Positions 42,526 to 52,371 of a DNA stretch of 64,000 nt are shown one piece after another. Each line of letters opens with the position of its first letter. Position 1 is the first letter of the stretch. This stretch comes from Alteribacter lacisalsi (GTDB lineage Bacteria; Bacillota; Bacilli; Bacillales; Salisediminibacteriaceae): the NCBI RefSeq assembly GCF_003226345.1, contig NZ_PDOF01000002.1, positions 186,001 through 250,000 on the forward strand, written 5' to 3'. Under the pieces are notes generated by a model. That model worked only from the letters and a program-made list of their open reading frames with translations, was not told the origin of the DNA and searched no databases. Position numbers and translations under genes: made by a program.

Positions 42526-43784
42526 TGACACGCCTTAAGAAAATGTTACAGGCCGCCGCGAAGGTTTTGAAAGTACTGGCCATGATTGCCATTATCGCAG
42601 GCACGTTCAGCTATGCCATGTTTCAGGGCGGATTTGTACCGTGGTTTCTTTTCTATACTGTTTCAGCAATTATCGTCCTGATGCTTCTGTACCTGGCTGT
42701 TCCTCTCGGGACTTTTGAAGTGAGGAGAGAAGCAGGGAAAAGTGCCGTGGCGGCCGGTTCGAAACTGACAGTGACTGTGACGATCCGCCGGAAGTGGCCG
42801 TTTCCTTTTCTGTATCTGATCGTCCGTGACGATATGGAACCGGGACTTCGAAAGCAGCTCGATATGAGTCCGGAGATTATTTTTTACCCCACAATGAAAA
42901 AAGAGCTGAGCTTCCAGTATGCGATTCCAGCCGTCAAGCGCGGGGAGTATGCGTTTCACGGTATTCATCTGGAAACGTCCGATATGTTCGGGTTATACAC
43001 GAAAACGAAAACGGTGGCAGCGCCGGATTCCCTGCTTGTATACCCGTCCTATCACCCGATCGAGCGGTGGTCCGCCTATGAACGTCACGATACGGAGACC
43101 CGCCTGAGTGCATCCGATTTTGTGGAGGATGTCACGTCGGTTGCAGGCTCCCGTGAATATGTGCCTGGGGACAAGCTGACGAGCATCGACTGGAAAGTGT
43201 CAGCCCGGGCGAACAAGCTTATGACCAAGGAATTTGAGGAATACATCGGCCAGAACTTTCTGATCGCGTTAAATGAGCGCGTCCGTGACTTCGAACATGA
43301 CACGCTGGAATCGTTTGAAAAAGCGATTGAACTGGTGACCTCGATTATCATGTACGCCCATGGCCGGCAGCTTCAGTACGGACTGTGGACGATGGGAAAA
43401 GAAGCGAAGCGCTTTCCCCTTGATGCGGGAAGCGACCAGCAGCGCCGGCTTATCCACCATCTGGCCACGTTAAAGGCTGATACGACCGGAGGCTTTGAAG
43501 CCCGCCTTAAGGAATCAGAAGATCAGATTCCGGCAGGGGTATCGCTTATTCTTGTCACCACAGAGATTACCGATGCGTTTCTGGACCGGGTAAAAATTCT
43601 CCTCACAAGACGAATCCGGGTGTACGTGTGCCTGATGATCACCTCCCGTGAGCAGGATCACTGGGAAAAACAGCGCTTTGCGGAGCTGAAGCGCCAGGGA
43701 GCTGACGCGTACCTGATTTCAGACGGCAGCATCGATCACGCTATGACTACATTTAAGGGTGACCGCTATGAAACGATCAGCTAA
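42525..43784 (+). CDS. yeaD: DUF58-domain protein
   Basis: 419 residues with two N-terminal hydrophobic helices (VLAMIAIIAGTFSYAMFQGG, in part) and the DUF58 core SREYVPGDKLTSIDWKVSARANKLMTKEFE (signature split: REYVPGD and DWKVSARANKL). DUF58 proteins are partners of MoxR ATPases. Its ATG overlaps the moxR stop, and its end overlaps the next gene, so the three form a tight operon. Confidence 0.88.
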   Translation: MTRLKKMLQAAAKVLKVLAMIAIIAGTFSYAMFQGGFVPWFLFYTVSAIIVLMLLYLAVPLGTFEVRREAGKSAVAAGSKLTVTVTIRRKWPFPFLYLIVRDDMEPGLRKQLDMSPEIIFYPTMKKELSFQYAIPAVKRGEYAFHGIHLETSDMFGLYTKTKTVAAPDSLLVYPSYHPIERWSAYERHDTETRLSASDFVEDVTSVAGSREYVPGDKLTSIDWKVSARANKLMTKEFEEYIGQNFLIALNERVRDFEHDTLESFEKAIELVTSIIMYAHGRQLQYGLWTMGKEAKRFPLDAGSDQQRRLIHHLATLKADTTGGFEARLKESEDQIPAGVSLILVTTEITDAFLDRVKILLTRRIRVYVCLMITSREQDHWEKQRFAELKRQGADAYLISDGSIDHAMTTFKGDRYETIS

Positions 43785-46050
43785 AGACACCAAGCATACG
43801 TTTGTTCACTTTCTCGTGTATGCCCTCGGGTTTCTGCTCGTCTGGGAGTGGCTCCGGCCGATTCCGACAATCTCGAACACAGGGGACATGGAGATTTTTG
43901 TGCTGTTTGCCCTGTTCAGCTTTCTGCTGATCTTTCTGAAGCTTCCTCTCTACGCATTGCTTCCGCTTCTCTTCATTGGAAGTCTTTACGCATTGCATCT
44001 TGTTTTTGGAGCGGGGAACTTTCTTGCCCGGGACGGCGGGGGCGAATTTGTACGGTTCTTTTTCCAGGACCTCTGGTACAACCTCGGACTGATTGGCTCG
44101 TGGAATCTGGAAATGCTCACCGATCCGTTCCGGACCCTGCTCGTGCTCCTTCTGCTCGGGCTCGTTGCTTATCTCGTTTATTTCTGGATTTTTCATATTA
44201 AGCGGATCTTTTTCTTCCTGTTTGCGACGGTGGTGTACGTGACGGTGCTTGATACGTTCACACCGGTGGATGCGAGCATGGCGATCGTGCGTATAATCGT
44301 GATCGGCTTCTTCCTTGTGAGTCTGCTGCATATGCTCACTGTTCAGGCAAAAGAAAGAAAGATTGGGCGCCGGTCCGCCTCGTACATGTCGACAGCATGG
44401 CTGTACTCTCTCGTGTTCATGATTCTTGCGGCCACGACGGTCGGCTACGCTGCACCGAAAATGGGGCCTCAGTGGTCGGATCCGGTTCCGACTTTTGAGC
44501 GCTGGATCACCGGTGAAGGCTCCGGATCCGGTGGCGGCATCCGCCGGGTCGGCTACGGCGATAATGACGAACGCCTCGGCGGCGGCTTCGTGCAGGATGA
44601 GAATCCGGTCTTTTATGCGGAGACCGATCAGCCGGGCTACTGGCGCGGCGAATCGAAAAACGAATATACCGGCCACGGCTGGGTGTCGGAGCCCGATTAC
44701 CGCGAATCGGAATCGGTATACGGAAGCGAGATTAGCTACCAGATGTACAGCGGTGAAGTGGAAACCACCTCTCACACAGCTTCGCTTGAAATGGTGGAAG
44801 GGGCCGGCTTTTCGAACCTCTTTTATCCCGGACAGCTGACTTCTGTAAACACGGATGCGCTCGTGTTTACGGCTGATGGGGATCAGGGAGAGGCGGCGCC
44901 GCAGTTTTACACTGATGTAATCGGCGGGGAAGTGACCTCCCGGACCGCAGCGGAGCAGCCGGACACGCGGCTGCTTGAATACGAATTGTCCTATGCCTAT
45001 CCGGAATTTGATATTCCGTCGCTGGAACTTGAGGAGCCGCAGGATCCGGCATTTATTACCGAACGGTTCCTTCAGCTTCCGGACGAGCTGCCGGAGCGGG
45101 TTTTGGAACTGGCTGAAGAGATTACTGAAGACGCGGAAAACCGCTACGAAATGGCGACCGCTGTGGAATCTTACTTCAGGCAGAATGACTTTGAATACTC
45201 CACCTCCGGCATTCCGGTGCCGGGGGAGGACGAAGATTACGTGGATCAGTTCCTGTTTGAAACCAGAATCGGCTACTGCGATAACTTTTCCACATCGATG
45301 GCGGTACTTCTGCGTGCGGTTGACGTGCCGACCCGCTGGGTAAAAGGCTTTACCGATGGTGAATCTGTAGAGGTGCTCGAAGACGGCGTAGAGCGATACG
45401 AAGTCACAAACGGCAACGCCCACTCGTGGGTGGAAGTTTACTTCCCGGAAACAGGCTGGGTGCCGTTTGAGCCGACGCAGGGCTTCAGCAGCAACGTGGA
45501 ATTCACACAGGACATTGATGATGCAGACATCAGCATCGACGATGACCAGGACCCTTCCGAGCCGGAACGTCCGGACATGCCGCTTGAGGAAGAAGGGGCC
45601 TCTCCTGACGATAGCGGCCTTGACGAAGGCGGCACAGGTGCAGGCGGAGGCGGAACAGGCAGCGGCCTTTCAGCCGCTGACTGGCTCGCGCCGAAACCGA
45701 TCTTGATCTCGATCGTGGCTCTTGTGCTTGTCATGATTATGTACGAAAAGAAACATCGGATCCTAAACCGCTACTTCCTGCTTCACTACAAGCTGTTCGG
45801 CAGTGATGCCAGGTTCGCAAGCGCCTATCACCGGGCGCTGTGGCTCCTGGACAACGAGGGAATCCCCCGTGCAGAAGGGGAGACGCTCAGGGAATACGCG
45901 AGAAGGGTGGACCACATCACAGGCACGATGGCGATGGGACGGCTGACCGAGCGTTATGAAAAAATGACGTACGGGGGCCGTGAAACAGAGCGGAACTGGC
46001 GCGAGGATAAAGCGTCATGGGAAGAACTGGTGAAATCTTTAAAGATGTGA
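43768..46050 (+). CDS. yebA: Transglutaminase-like membrane protein (YebA/TgpA type)
   Basis: 760 residues: six or so N-terminal membrane helices, a long extracytoplasmic part with a transglutaminase core (Cys in GYCDNFSTSMAVLLRA, His in NAHSWVEVYF, Asp-equivalent region GWVPFEPTQG), a Gly/Asp/Glu-rich linker, a last membrane helix (PILISIVALVLVMIM) and a cytoplasmic DUF4129-like tail. Acts at the cell surface, substrate unknown. ATG 43768 follows AAGGGTG. Confidence 0.88.
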   Translation: MKRSAKDTKHTFVHFLVYALGFLLVWEWLRPIPTISNTGDMEIFVLFALFSFLLIFLKLPLYALLPLLFIGSLYALHLVFGAGNFLARDGGGEFVRFFFQDLWYNLGLIGSWNLEMLTDPFRTLLVLLLLGLVAYLVYFWIFHIKRIFFFLFATVVYVTVLDTFTPVDASMAIVRIIVIGFFLVSLLHMLTVQAKERKIGRRSASYMSTAWLYSLVFMILAATTVGYAAPKMGPQWSDPVPTFERWITGEGSGSGGGIRRVGYGDNDERLGGGFVQDENPVFYAETDQPGYWRGESKNEYTGHGWVSEPDYRESESVYGSEISYQMYSGEVETTSHTASLEMVEGAGFSNLFYPGQLTSVNTDALVFTADGDQGEAAPQFYTDVIGGEVTSRTAAEQPDTRLLEYELSYAYPEFDIPSLELEEPQDPAFITERFLQLPDELPERVLELAEEITEDAENRYEMATAVESYFRQNDFEYSTSGIPVPGEDEDYVDQFLFETRIGYCDNFSTSMAVLLRAVDVPTRWVKGFTDGESVEVLEDGVERYEVTNGNAHSWVEVYFPETGWVPFEPTQGFSSNVEFTQDIDDADISIDDDQDPSEPERPDMPLEEEGASPDDSGLDEGGTGAGGGGTGSGLSAADWLAPKPILISIVALVLVMIMYEKKHRILNRYFLLHYKLFGSDARFASAYHRALWLLDNEGIPRAEGETLREYARRVDHITGTMAMGRLTERYEKMTYGGRETERNWREDKASWEELVKSLKM

Positions 46051-46153
46051 CCTCTTGACCGGGTGCAGGTTGACTGTTAAAATGAATCCGTTAAAACGCA
46101 CGGAAAAACCGCCCGGCAATAGCCGGAATCATCATTGTTGATACAACACGAAT

Positions 46154-46224
46154 CCTTCGTATATCCTCAGGAATAGGGCCTGAGAGTCTCTACCGGGTTG
46201 CCGATAACGACCTGACTATGAAGG
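46154..46224 (+). ncRNA. Guanine riboswitch (purine aptamer) upstream of guaA
   Basis: The three-way junction is complete: P1 CCTTCGTATA with TATGAAGG, the P2 arm CCTCAGGAATAGGGCCTGAGAG and the P3 arm ACCGGGTTGCCGATAACGACCTG (in part). The J3/1 word GACTATG has C at the specificity position, which marks guanine, not adenine. Confidence 0.95.
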
Positions 46225-46265
46225 CAGAATTTCTGGGGAAGCCGGAATTCTGCCTTTCTGTCTTT
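46222..46265 (+). terminator. Riboswitch-controlled terminator
   Basis: GGCAGAATT pairs with AATTCTGCC, then TTTCTGTCTTT. It starts in the 3' strand of P1, so ligand binding should free it. Confidence 0.8.
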
Positions 46266-46532
46266 ATTGATGGCAAAGGGGGAGTTCCGGCTTTTTTGTA
46301 TACGCAGGTTCTGAGGGAATCCTTTGATGATGGCGGCTGGTGCGTGAAAAGAGGTTCTATAGGGTAAAGACAAACCGGGGTCTGCTGCCGGGAAAAGGTG
46401 ATGCGGCGATCTTGGGTTTTCTTTATACAGTGTTCCGTAAAATCGCCGTCTTGTTTTTTTGCAAGAAAGAGGGGGCGGCCGTCCATACTAAGGTGAGTGT
46501 GTGTCGGGAAAATTCATGGTAAAGGTGGATGA
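46266..46532 (+). promoter_or_regulatory. Long untranslated stretch between riboswitch terminator and guaA
   Basis: About 270 nt without a credible gene. It contains GCGGCGAT near 46402 and ATCGCCG near 46441 followed by TCTTGTTTTTTT, which could be a second terminator with a large loop. GTAAAGGTGG precedes the guaA ATGs at 46533 and 46536. Confidence 0.4.
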
Positions 46533-48074
46533 ATGATGCAGGAGATTAATGAGAAGATTATCGTTCTTGATTTCGGGGGGCAGTACAATCAGCTGATTAC
46601 GCGCAGGATTCGTGATCTTGGTGTGTTCAGTGAGCTTCGTTCCTATAAAACAACGGCGGAGGAGCTGCGTGAGATTAATCCGACGGGAATTATTTTTTCC
46701 GGTGGCCCGGGGAGTGCGTACGTTGAGGGCGCGCCGAGCTGTGATCCGGAGATTTTTGAGCTTGGGATTCCGATTCTCGGGATTTGCTATGGCATGCAGC
46801 TGATGACGCACCACTTTGAGGGCAAGGTGGAGGCGGCGAACCGCCGTGAGTACGGTAAGGCGATGATTACAGTGGAGAACGAGAACAAGCTGTATGAAGG
46901 TCTGCCTGCCGAGCAGAGCGTGTGGATGAGCCACGGTGACAAGGTGCTTGCGCCTCCTGCGGGCTTTACGGTTGATGCGACGAACGTGTCGTGCCCGGTT
47001 GCGGGGATGAGTGATGTGAGCCGGAATTTCTACGGTGTGCAGTTCCACCCTGAGGTGCGCAATACGGAATACGGGAACGAGCTTCTCAAGAATTTCGTGT
47101 ATAACATCTGCGAGTGCGAAGGCAACTGGACGATGGAAAACTTCATTGACATGGAAGTGCAGAAGGTGCGCGACGCTGTCGGTGACCGCCAGGTGCTGTG
47201 TGCGCTTAGCGGCGGTGTGGATTCTTCTGTTGTGGCAGCGCTTATTCATAAGGCGATCGGCGAACAGCTGACGTGTATGTTCATCGATCACGGTCTTCTC
47301 CGTAAAGGTGAGGCGGAGAGCGTGATGAAGACGTTCTCGGAAGGCTTTGATATGAAAGTGGTGAAGATCGATGCCCAGGACCGTTTCCTCGGGAAGCTTC
47401 AGGGTGTGAGCGATCCGGAAGAGAAGCGGAAGGTGATCGGCAACGAGTTTATCTACGTGTTTGAAGAGGAAGCGGGCAAGCTGAAGGATATGGATTTCCT
47501 TGCGCAGGGCACGCTTTACACGGATATTATCGAGAGCGGTACGGACACTGCGCAAACGATCAAGTCCCATCACAATGTGGGCGGTCTGCCGGAGGACATG
47601 AAGTTTGATCTGATTGAGCCTCTGAACACGCTGTTTAAGGATGAGGTGCGCGAAGTGGGCTCGGAGCTCGGCCTGCCTGATGAGGTCGTATGGCGCCAGC
47701 CGTTCCCGGGACCGGGTCTCGGGATCCGCGTGCTTGGTGAAATTACGGACGAGAAGCTTGAGATTGTGCGGGAGTCCGATGCGATTCTCCGTGAAGAGAT
47801 TAAAAATGCGGGGCTTGAGCGTGAGATCTGGCAGTATTTCACGGCGCTTCCGGACATGCGCAGTGTCGGGGTGATGGGTGACGAGCGGACGTATGACTAC
47901 ACAGTCGGCGTGCGTGCGGTCACGTCGATCGACGGGATGACGTCTGACTGGGCGCGGATTCCGTACGACGTGCTGGAGCGGATCTCCACGCGGATCGTCA
48001 ATGAAGTGGCGAACGTGAACCGCGTTGTGTATGACATTACGAGCAAGCCGCCTTCCACGATTGAGTGGGAGTAG
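46533..48074 (+). CDS. guaA: GMP synthase (glutamine-hydrolysing)
   Basis: It aminates XMP to GMP using glutamine and ATP. 513 residues: class I glutaminase domain with Cys in ILGICYGMQ and His/Glu in QFHPEVR, ATP-pyrophosphatase loop [10 protein letters not shown], and the C-terminal dimerisation domain ending KPPSTIEWE. Position after yebA and before the NCS2 permease is the Bacillus order. Controlled by the guanine riboswitch upstream. Confidence 0.98.
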   Translation: MMQEINEKIIVLDFGGQYNQLITRRIRDLGVFSELRSYKTTAEELREINPTGIIFSGGPGSAYVEGAPSCDPEIFELGIPILGICYGMQLMTHHFEGKVEAANRREYGKAMITVENENKLYEGLPAEQSVWMSHGDKVLAPPAGFTVDATNVSCPVAGMSDVSRNFYGVQFHPEVRNTEYGNELLKNFVYNICECEGNWTMENFIDMEVQKVRDAVGDRQVLCALSGGVDSSVVAALIHKAIGEQLTCMFIDHGLLRKGEAESVMKTFSEGFDMKVVKIDAQDRFLGKLQGVSDPEEKRKVIGNEFIYVFEEEAGKLKDMDFLAQGTLYTDIIESGTDTAQTIKSHHNVGGLPEDMKFDLIEPLNTLFKDEVREVGSELGLPDEVVWRQPFPGPGLGIRVLGEITDEKLEIVRESDAILREEIKNAGLEREIWQYFTALPDMRSVGVMGDERTYDYTVGVRAVTSIDGMTSDWARIPYDVLERISTRIVNEVANVNRVVYDITSKPPSTIEWE

Positions 48075-48111
48075 GTTTTGGATCGGATGGAGATTGGTGT
48101 GAGCGTGGTGA

Positions 48112-48145
48112 GGCCGTCCCCCTGGTGGGGACGGTCTTTTTTTGT
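48112..48145 (+). terminator. Terminator of guaA
   Basis: GCCGTCCCC pairs with GGGGACGGT, followed by CTTTTTTTG. Confidence 0.85.
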
Positions 48146-48158
48146 TTTAAGGAGGCTC

Positions 48159-48257
48159 GATTCCAGTAAAATGGGTGGTTTCCGGAAAATTTCAGGCGGA
48201 TTCCGGATAATGAGTGAATGATTCCGAAAATGACCGGACAATTCCGGAAAATTGCAT
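48159..48257. repeat. Degenerate 20-21-bp tandem repeat, ATTCCGGAAAAT family
   Basis: Five units with cores ATTCCAGTAAAAT, TTTCCGGAAAAT, ATTCCGGATAAT, ATTCCGAAAAT and ATTCCGGAAAAT follow each other at 20-21 nt. The core TTCCGGAA is itself palindromic. The array is directly after the guaA terminator and before the next promoter. Confidence 0.75.
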
Positions 48258-48344
48258 TGTGGGGCGATTTCGCAGCATGGGATAGGGAATTCGGTAAAAC
48301 CCGAACATTATTAATTATTACCATACATTTATTCGCATTCTCTA

Positions 48345-48373
48345 TTGCGCCTCATTCGACAATTTGCTACACT
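48345..48373 (+). promoter_or_regulatory. Promoter of the NCS2 permease transcript
   Basis: TTGCGC at 48345-48350, 17 nt, TACACT at 48368-48373, placed 30 nt before the aptamer. Confidence 0.55.
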
Positions 48374-48402
48374 ATCAACGTACAGCCAAGACAATACATC
48401 AA

Positions 48403-48472
48403 GTTCGTATAATAACGGGAATAAGGCCCGTGAGTCTCTACCAGGTTACCGTAAATGACCTGACTACGAACG
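48403..48472 (+). ncRNA. Guanine riboswitch upstream of the NCS2 permease
   Basis: P1 GTTCGTATAA with CTACGAAC, P2 arm CGGGAATAAGGCCCG, P3 arm CCAGGTTACCGTAAATGACCTG (in part). GACTACG has C at the specificity position, so guanine/hypoxanthine is the expected ligand. Confidence 0.95.
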
Positions 48473-48599
48473 ACCGGCTTCGCTCGGGAAAGAATCTTCA
48501 GCAAGGAGAATAGTGCCTGCGTTAACACGGCCGGCGCATTGCTCCAGTCAGATTCCTTTTCCCATGAGAACCGTCGTACGTAATTACAGAGAACTTACC

Positions 48600-48635
48600 A
48601 GGGCCTTCCGCAACCAGAATCGGAAGGCCCTTTTT
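48600..48635 (+). terminator. Terminator of the permease riboswitch
   Basis: GGGCCTTCCG pairs with CGGAAGGCCC around 10 nt, followed by TTTTT. Confidence 0.85.
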
Positions 48636-48677
48636 GCATTCACAGAGATCATACGGACAAAGGGGAGAGGTTACAGG

Positions 48678-49991
48678 ATGAAAGGTTATTTTCAGTTTGA
48701 CGAATTAGGTACAAATTACCGCCGGGAGACACTTGGGGGACTCACCACGTTCCTAGCGATGGCGTATATTCTTTTTGTAAACCCGAACGTTCTTGAGCCG
48801 ACAGGCATGGACACGGAAGCGGTGTACGTGGCGACAGCCCTCGCGGCGGCCATCGGGACGCTCATTATGGGTCTTGTGGCAAAATATCCGATCGCACTCG
48901 CGCCGGGTATGGGACTGAACGCGTTCTTCACGTTCTCCGTTGTGCTTGGCCTCGGGATCCCTTGGGAAACGGCGCTCCTCGGGGTGTTTGTCTCCGGTAT
49001 TCTGCTGTTTCTGATTTCGATTACGGGGATCCGTGAGACGATTATCAACGCCATTCCGGCGGAGCTGAAGTATGCGGCCGCTGCCGGAATTGGGCTTTTC
49101 ATCGCCTTTATCGGTTTGAAAAACGCTGAAATTGTGGTCATGTCGGAAGCGACGCTCGTGCAGATTGGCGACCTCACAAACCCGGGTACGCTGCTTGCTG
49201 TGTTCGGTGTTATGATTACGGTTATCCTCATGGCGATCGGGCTTAAGGGCGGGATCTTCTATGGAATGATCATTACCGCTGTTGTTGGTATCATCTTCGG
49301 TGTCATTCAGACACCTGGCGCAATTGTAAGCTCCGTCCCGAGCCTGGCGCCGACATTTGGTGCGGCATTCTCGCCGTTTGGGGAAATGGCGCTTGCAGAA
49401 ATCTTTACGATTCAGCTGATGATCGTTATCCTGACTTTCTTGTTTGTGGACTTTTTCGATACAGCCGGTACCCTTTACGCGGTGGCGAACCAGGCGGGCT
49501 ACGTGAAAAACAACCGTCTGCCTCGTGCAGGGCGTGCCCTGCTTGCCGACTCTTCGGCAACGTCCATCGGGGCGGTACTTGGTACGTCAACGACGACTGC
49601 CTACATTGAATCGAGCTCCGGAATTGCGGCCGGTGCCCGGACCGGGTTTGCGTCACTCGTGACAGCGGGACTGTTCACGCTTGCCCTGTTCTTTTCACCG
49701 CTGCTCGTGGTCGTCACGAACGAAGTAACTGCACCGGCGCTGATTATTGTCGGGATCCTGATGGCGGGAGCACTTGCCAACATCGACTGGAAACGGTTTG
49801 AGATTGCCGTACCGGCGTTCCTGACGGTTATTGCCATGCCGCTTACGTTCAGTATTGCGACAGGGATCGCCCTCGGGTTCATTATGTACCCGATTACGAT
49901 GGTGGCAAAAGGCCGCTGGCGCGAGGTTCACCCGATTATGTACGTGATGTTCTTTGTGTTTATCATTTACTTTGTCTATCTGGGAGAATAA
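48678..49991 (+). CDS. pbuG: NCS2-family purine permease (guanine/hypoxanthine, PbuG-like)
   Basis: 437 residues, 12-14 membrane helices. Family motifs: ETLGGLTTFLAMAYILFVNP, APGMGLNAFFTFSVVLG, FLFVDFFDTAGTLYAVA and STTTAYIESSSGIAAGARTG. These are the AzgA/PbuG branch of NCS2. The guanine riboswitch and the place after guaA support PbuG. ATG 48678 follows GGGGAGAGG. Confidence 0.92.
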   Translation: MKGYFQFDELGTNYRRETLGGLTTFLAMAYILFVNPNVLEPTGMDTEAVYVATALAAAIGTLIMGLVAKYPIALAPGMGLNAFFTFSVVLGLGIPWETALLGVFVSGILLFLISITGIRETIINAIPAELKYAAAAGIGLFIAFIGLKNAEIVVMSEATLVQIGDLTNPGTLLAVFGVMITVILMAIGLKGGIFYGMIITAVVGIIFGVIQTPGAIVSSVPSLAPTFGAAFSPFGEMALAEIFTIQLMIVILTFLFVDFFDTAGTLYAVANQAGYVKNNRLPRAGRALLADSSATSIGAVLGTSTTTAYIESSSGIAAGARTGFASLVTAGLFTLALFFSPLLVVVTNEVTAPALIIVGILMAGALANIDWKRFEIAVPAFLTVIAMPLTFSIATGIALGFIMYPITMVAKGRWREVHPIMYVMFFVFIIYFVYLGE

Positions 49992-50007
49992 TAGATTACC
50001 GTCAGTA

Positions 50008-50040
50008 AACCGCTTCAGCCCTGTGCTGGAGCGGTTTTTT
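50008..50040 (+). terminator. Terminator of the permease gene
   Basis: AACCGCTTCAGC pairs with GCTGGAGCGGTT, followed by TTTT. Confidence 0.85.
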
Positions 50041-50159
50041 GGTATTGGATAAGGAAGGTTTTATATACAAAATAAGGAAAAAGAGTGCAAAAGACCCACT
50101 TCTTTTCTGCTAAACTGAAAATGTTGTTATTTTTGTGTCAGTAGAGAGGAGAAAATCGG

Positions 50160-51134
50160 TTGATTTCTGCAATAGAACTCTTAAAGAAAACAGCACCGTT
50201 TATTTTTTTGCGGATTGGGATTTATATGGCGTTTGCCGCCGGTTCGCTCGTGTATGTGGCACTTATGTCGTTTGTGGGCTTGCGTATGTTCACCTCCATG
50301 GGGGACGGCTCTTACGTAACCATCTTCATTCTCATGCTGGCAGCGCTCTTTGGCGGCTACGGCATCATGAGGTGGCTGGAGCGGTACGTGATTTACCTCG
50401 TTAAAGCCGGTCACATTTATGTGATGACGGAGCTGATTACGAAGGGAACGATCCCTGAAGGAAAAAGTCAGATCGGTTACGGCAAGGACAAAGTGGTGGA
50501 AACGTTCGGCAGGACGAGCGTGTTCTTTGTGGTAAACCGCCTCGTCGACGGGTCTGTTCGGCAGATCCAGCGGTGGTTCATGAAGACAGCCGACTTCCTC
50601 AGCTTTATTCCACAGGCGAAAGCGCTGTTCGGCATTGTGTCCCGTATTCTCGGTACGGCTGTCAAATACGTGGATGAAGCGGTCCTCAGCTATACCATTA
50701 TGAAGGAAAACAATCAGAAAAGCGTCTGGCGCAATGCCGCTGACGGGGTTGTTTACTACGGCCAGTCGTGGAAAGGGGTCATGAAAACAGCGGTTCTGAT
50801 TGTCATTATCAATGCTGTCATGTGGTGGGGAACGTTCTTTCTGACCGCACTTGCGATTTCGGCTCTGATCACATTCCAGGGCAACCTGGCCGTGTTGAAC
50901 ATACTCCCTGTTATTTTCGCCTTTTTCTTTGCCACCGCAGTAAGGAAGGCTTTTGCCGATCCGGTGGCTACGGCGATGATGATCCGGGCCTATCACGCTG
51001 AAATTCAGGATCAGGAACTGCAGATGGATCTTGGTAAGAAAATGCACGGGGCTTCTTCAAAATTCAGAGAGCTTGTGAGCAGGGACAAGAAAGAGAAACA
51101 GAAGACGGAAAAAATGAGCGTTGGAACGACATAA
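50160..51134 (+). CDS. Polytopic membrane protein of unknown function
   Basis: 324 residues with about five hydrophobic segments (two near 12-75, two near 210-260) and a charged C-terminal tail (SRDKKEKQKTEK). The TTG start at 50160 follows GAGAGGAGA. In Bacillus, unnamed yeb genes also sit between pbuG and purE, but I cannot match this one by sequence. It is followed 15 nt later by the lipoprotein gene. Confidence 0.65.
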   Translation: MISAIELLKKTAPFIFLRIGIYMAFAAGSLVYVALMSFVGLRMFTSMGDGSYVTIFILMLAALFGGYGIMRWLERYVIYLVKAGHIYVMTELITKGTIPEGKSQIGYGKDKVVETFGRTSVFFVVNRLVDGSVRQIQRWFMKTADFLSFIPQAKALFGIVSRILGTAVKYVDEAVLSYTIMKENNQKSVWRNAADGVVYYGQSWKGVMKTAVLIVIINAVMWWGTFFLTALAISALITFQGNLAVLNILPVIFAFFFATAVRKAFADPVATAMMIRAYHAEIQDQELQMDLGKKMHGASSKFRELVSRDKKEKQKTEKMSVGTT

Positions 51135-51149
51135 TAGGAGGAAAAGAAC

Positions 51150-52223
51150 ATGAATAAAAAAATCGGTATCAGTGCAGCGGCGCTGAGTGTCGTTCTTGCA
51201 GGATGCATAACAATCGGAGATGAAGATACAGGCGGCACAGAGGAAACGGACCCGCCTGAAGAAAATACGGAAGAGAGTGACACAGAGGCAGAGAACGAGG
51301 AGAACGCTGACGGGGATGCGGATGACGCCGCTGAAGAGGACGCTGTCGAAGAGGGTGATCCGGATTCGGAGGACAGCGGGGAAGACGAGGACGAGCGGGA
51401 AGGCCTGGCGCTCAGGGAACTGGATGTGAATGAATTCACACTGAACCTTGACACACCTGACGGCTATGACCCGGATGTCCACCGTGTTGTGGAATACGAG
51501 CAGACGCTGTTTTTTGCCCATGAGATCACAGCAGAGCTTCTGGATCTGGATATCCGCTATGATGCGGACAATCGTCTTGCCGAGGTCTTTGAAGGTGAGA
51601 GCCAGTACACGCACGAAACGGTTCATCCTGAGCATGAATCCGAGGTTCTTGAGGTAAACCAGTTCTGGAGCTTTGACAAGGAAGACTACTGGACACCTGA
51701 AAACGAAGACTATATCTTCGATTTTCTGGAGTATAACGGACAGCTGTTTATCCCGGAACGGGTGATGTATTCCGTTGCCCAGACACCGGTTCATTACGAC
51801 AGACAAAATGGGGTCATTGAGCTTGGTCTTGCTTCAACGGAAGAATCCATTGCAGGAGTGGATTTTGACCATGACCGTATGTCCAACGTGACCGAACGTG
51901 AGTCGATTACGTTTGAAGGCGAGGACATCGGGGGGGGCTTTGAGGTGGAATTTGTGGACAGGCAGCTGGGCGGTGAAATGGCGATCGACACGAGCGGGAA
52001 CCGCAGTGAGGCGAGGCTTGTGATCGCAGTTACCAGCACCGATAATCAGAATAGCGTGGAGCTTACGATTACGACTGGCCATGACGAACTTGCCGCTTCG
52101 GAAACCATTACCGTTTCAGAAGGGGAAAAATACGAGCTGGAGCTTTCCATCAACGGCTCGCACCATATTCACTTTGAAGCGGAGGACGCGCTGTATTTTT
52201 ATCTTACAGGTGAGTTTCAATAA
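51150..52223 (+). CDS. Acidic cell-surface lipoprotein of unknown function
   Basis: 357 residues. A signal peptide ends in the lipobox VLAGC (Cys18), so it is lipid-anchored outside the membrane. Residues about 25-85 are a low-complexity Asp/Glu linker (for example EENADGDADDAAEEDAVEEG). The globular part has strands and acidic surface typical of proteins from saline habitats; no domain is recognised. TAGGAGGAAAAG precedes the ATG. Confidence 0.8.
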   Translation: MNKKIGISAAALSVVLAGCITIGDEDTGGTEETDPPEENTEESDTEAENEENADGDADDAAEEDAVEEGDPDSEDSGEDEDEREGLALRELDVNEFTLNLDTPDGYDPDVHRVVEYEQTLFFAHEITAELLDLDIRYDADNRLAEVFEGESQYTHETVHPEHESEVLEVNQFWSFDKEDYWTPENEDYIFDFLEYNGQLFIPERVMYSVAQTPVHYDRQNGVIELGLASTEESIAGVDFDHDRMSNVTERESITFEGEDIGGGFEVEFVDRQLGGEMAIDTSGNRSEARLVIAVTSTDNQNSVELTITTGHDELAASETITVSEGEKYELELSINGSHHIHFEAEDALYFYLTGEFQ

Positions 52224-52371
52224 AGTCTGTCCTTGAACCAGTATGAAACACTGCGGCTTTTTGGCTGCGGTGTTTTTCATAGTAAAAATTATTGAAACCT
52301 GATACTTCCTTAGTCGTATATGATAATGTGGAGAAAAGAGTGAGATTTTACATAAACAGGGAGGAAATGGG

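Noticed and set aside
43777-45423. 548-residue open frame on the minus strand
   Set aside because: It is fully antisense to yebA, is rich in His/Arg as expected of a mirror reading of this GC-skewed gene, and has no domain or ribosome site.
46488-47573. 361-residue open frame on the minus strand
   Set aside because: Antisense to guaA with Arg/His-rich composition; guaA is certain.
48159-48257. Possible CRISPR array
   Set aside because: The units are contiguous and degenerate with a 20-21-nt step; there are no constant repeats with unique spacers and no cas genes. The same holds for the other short arrays.
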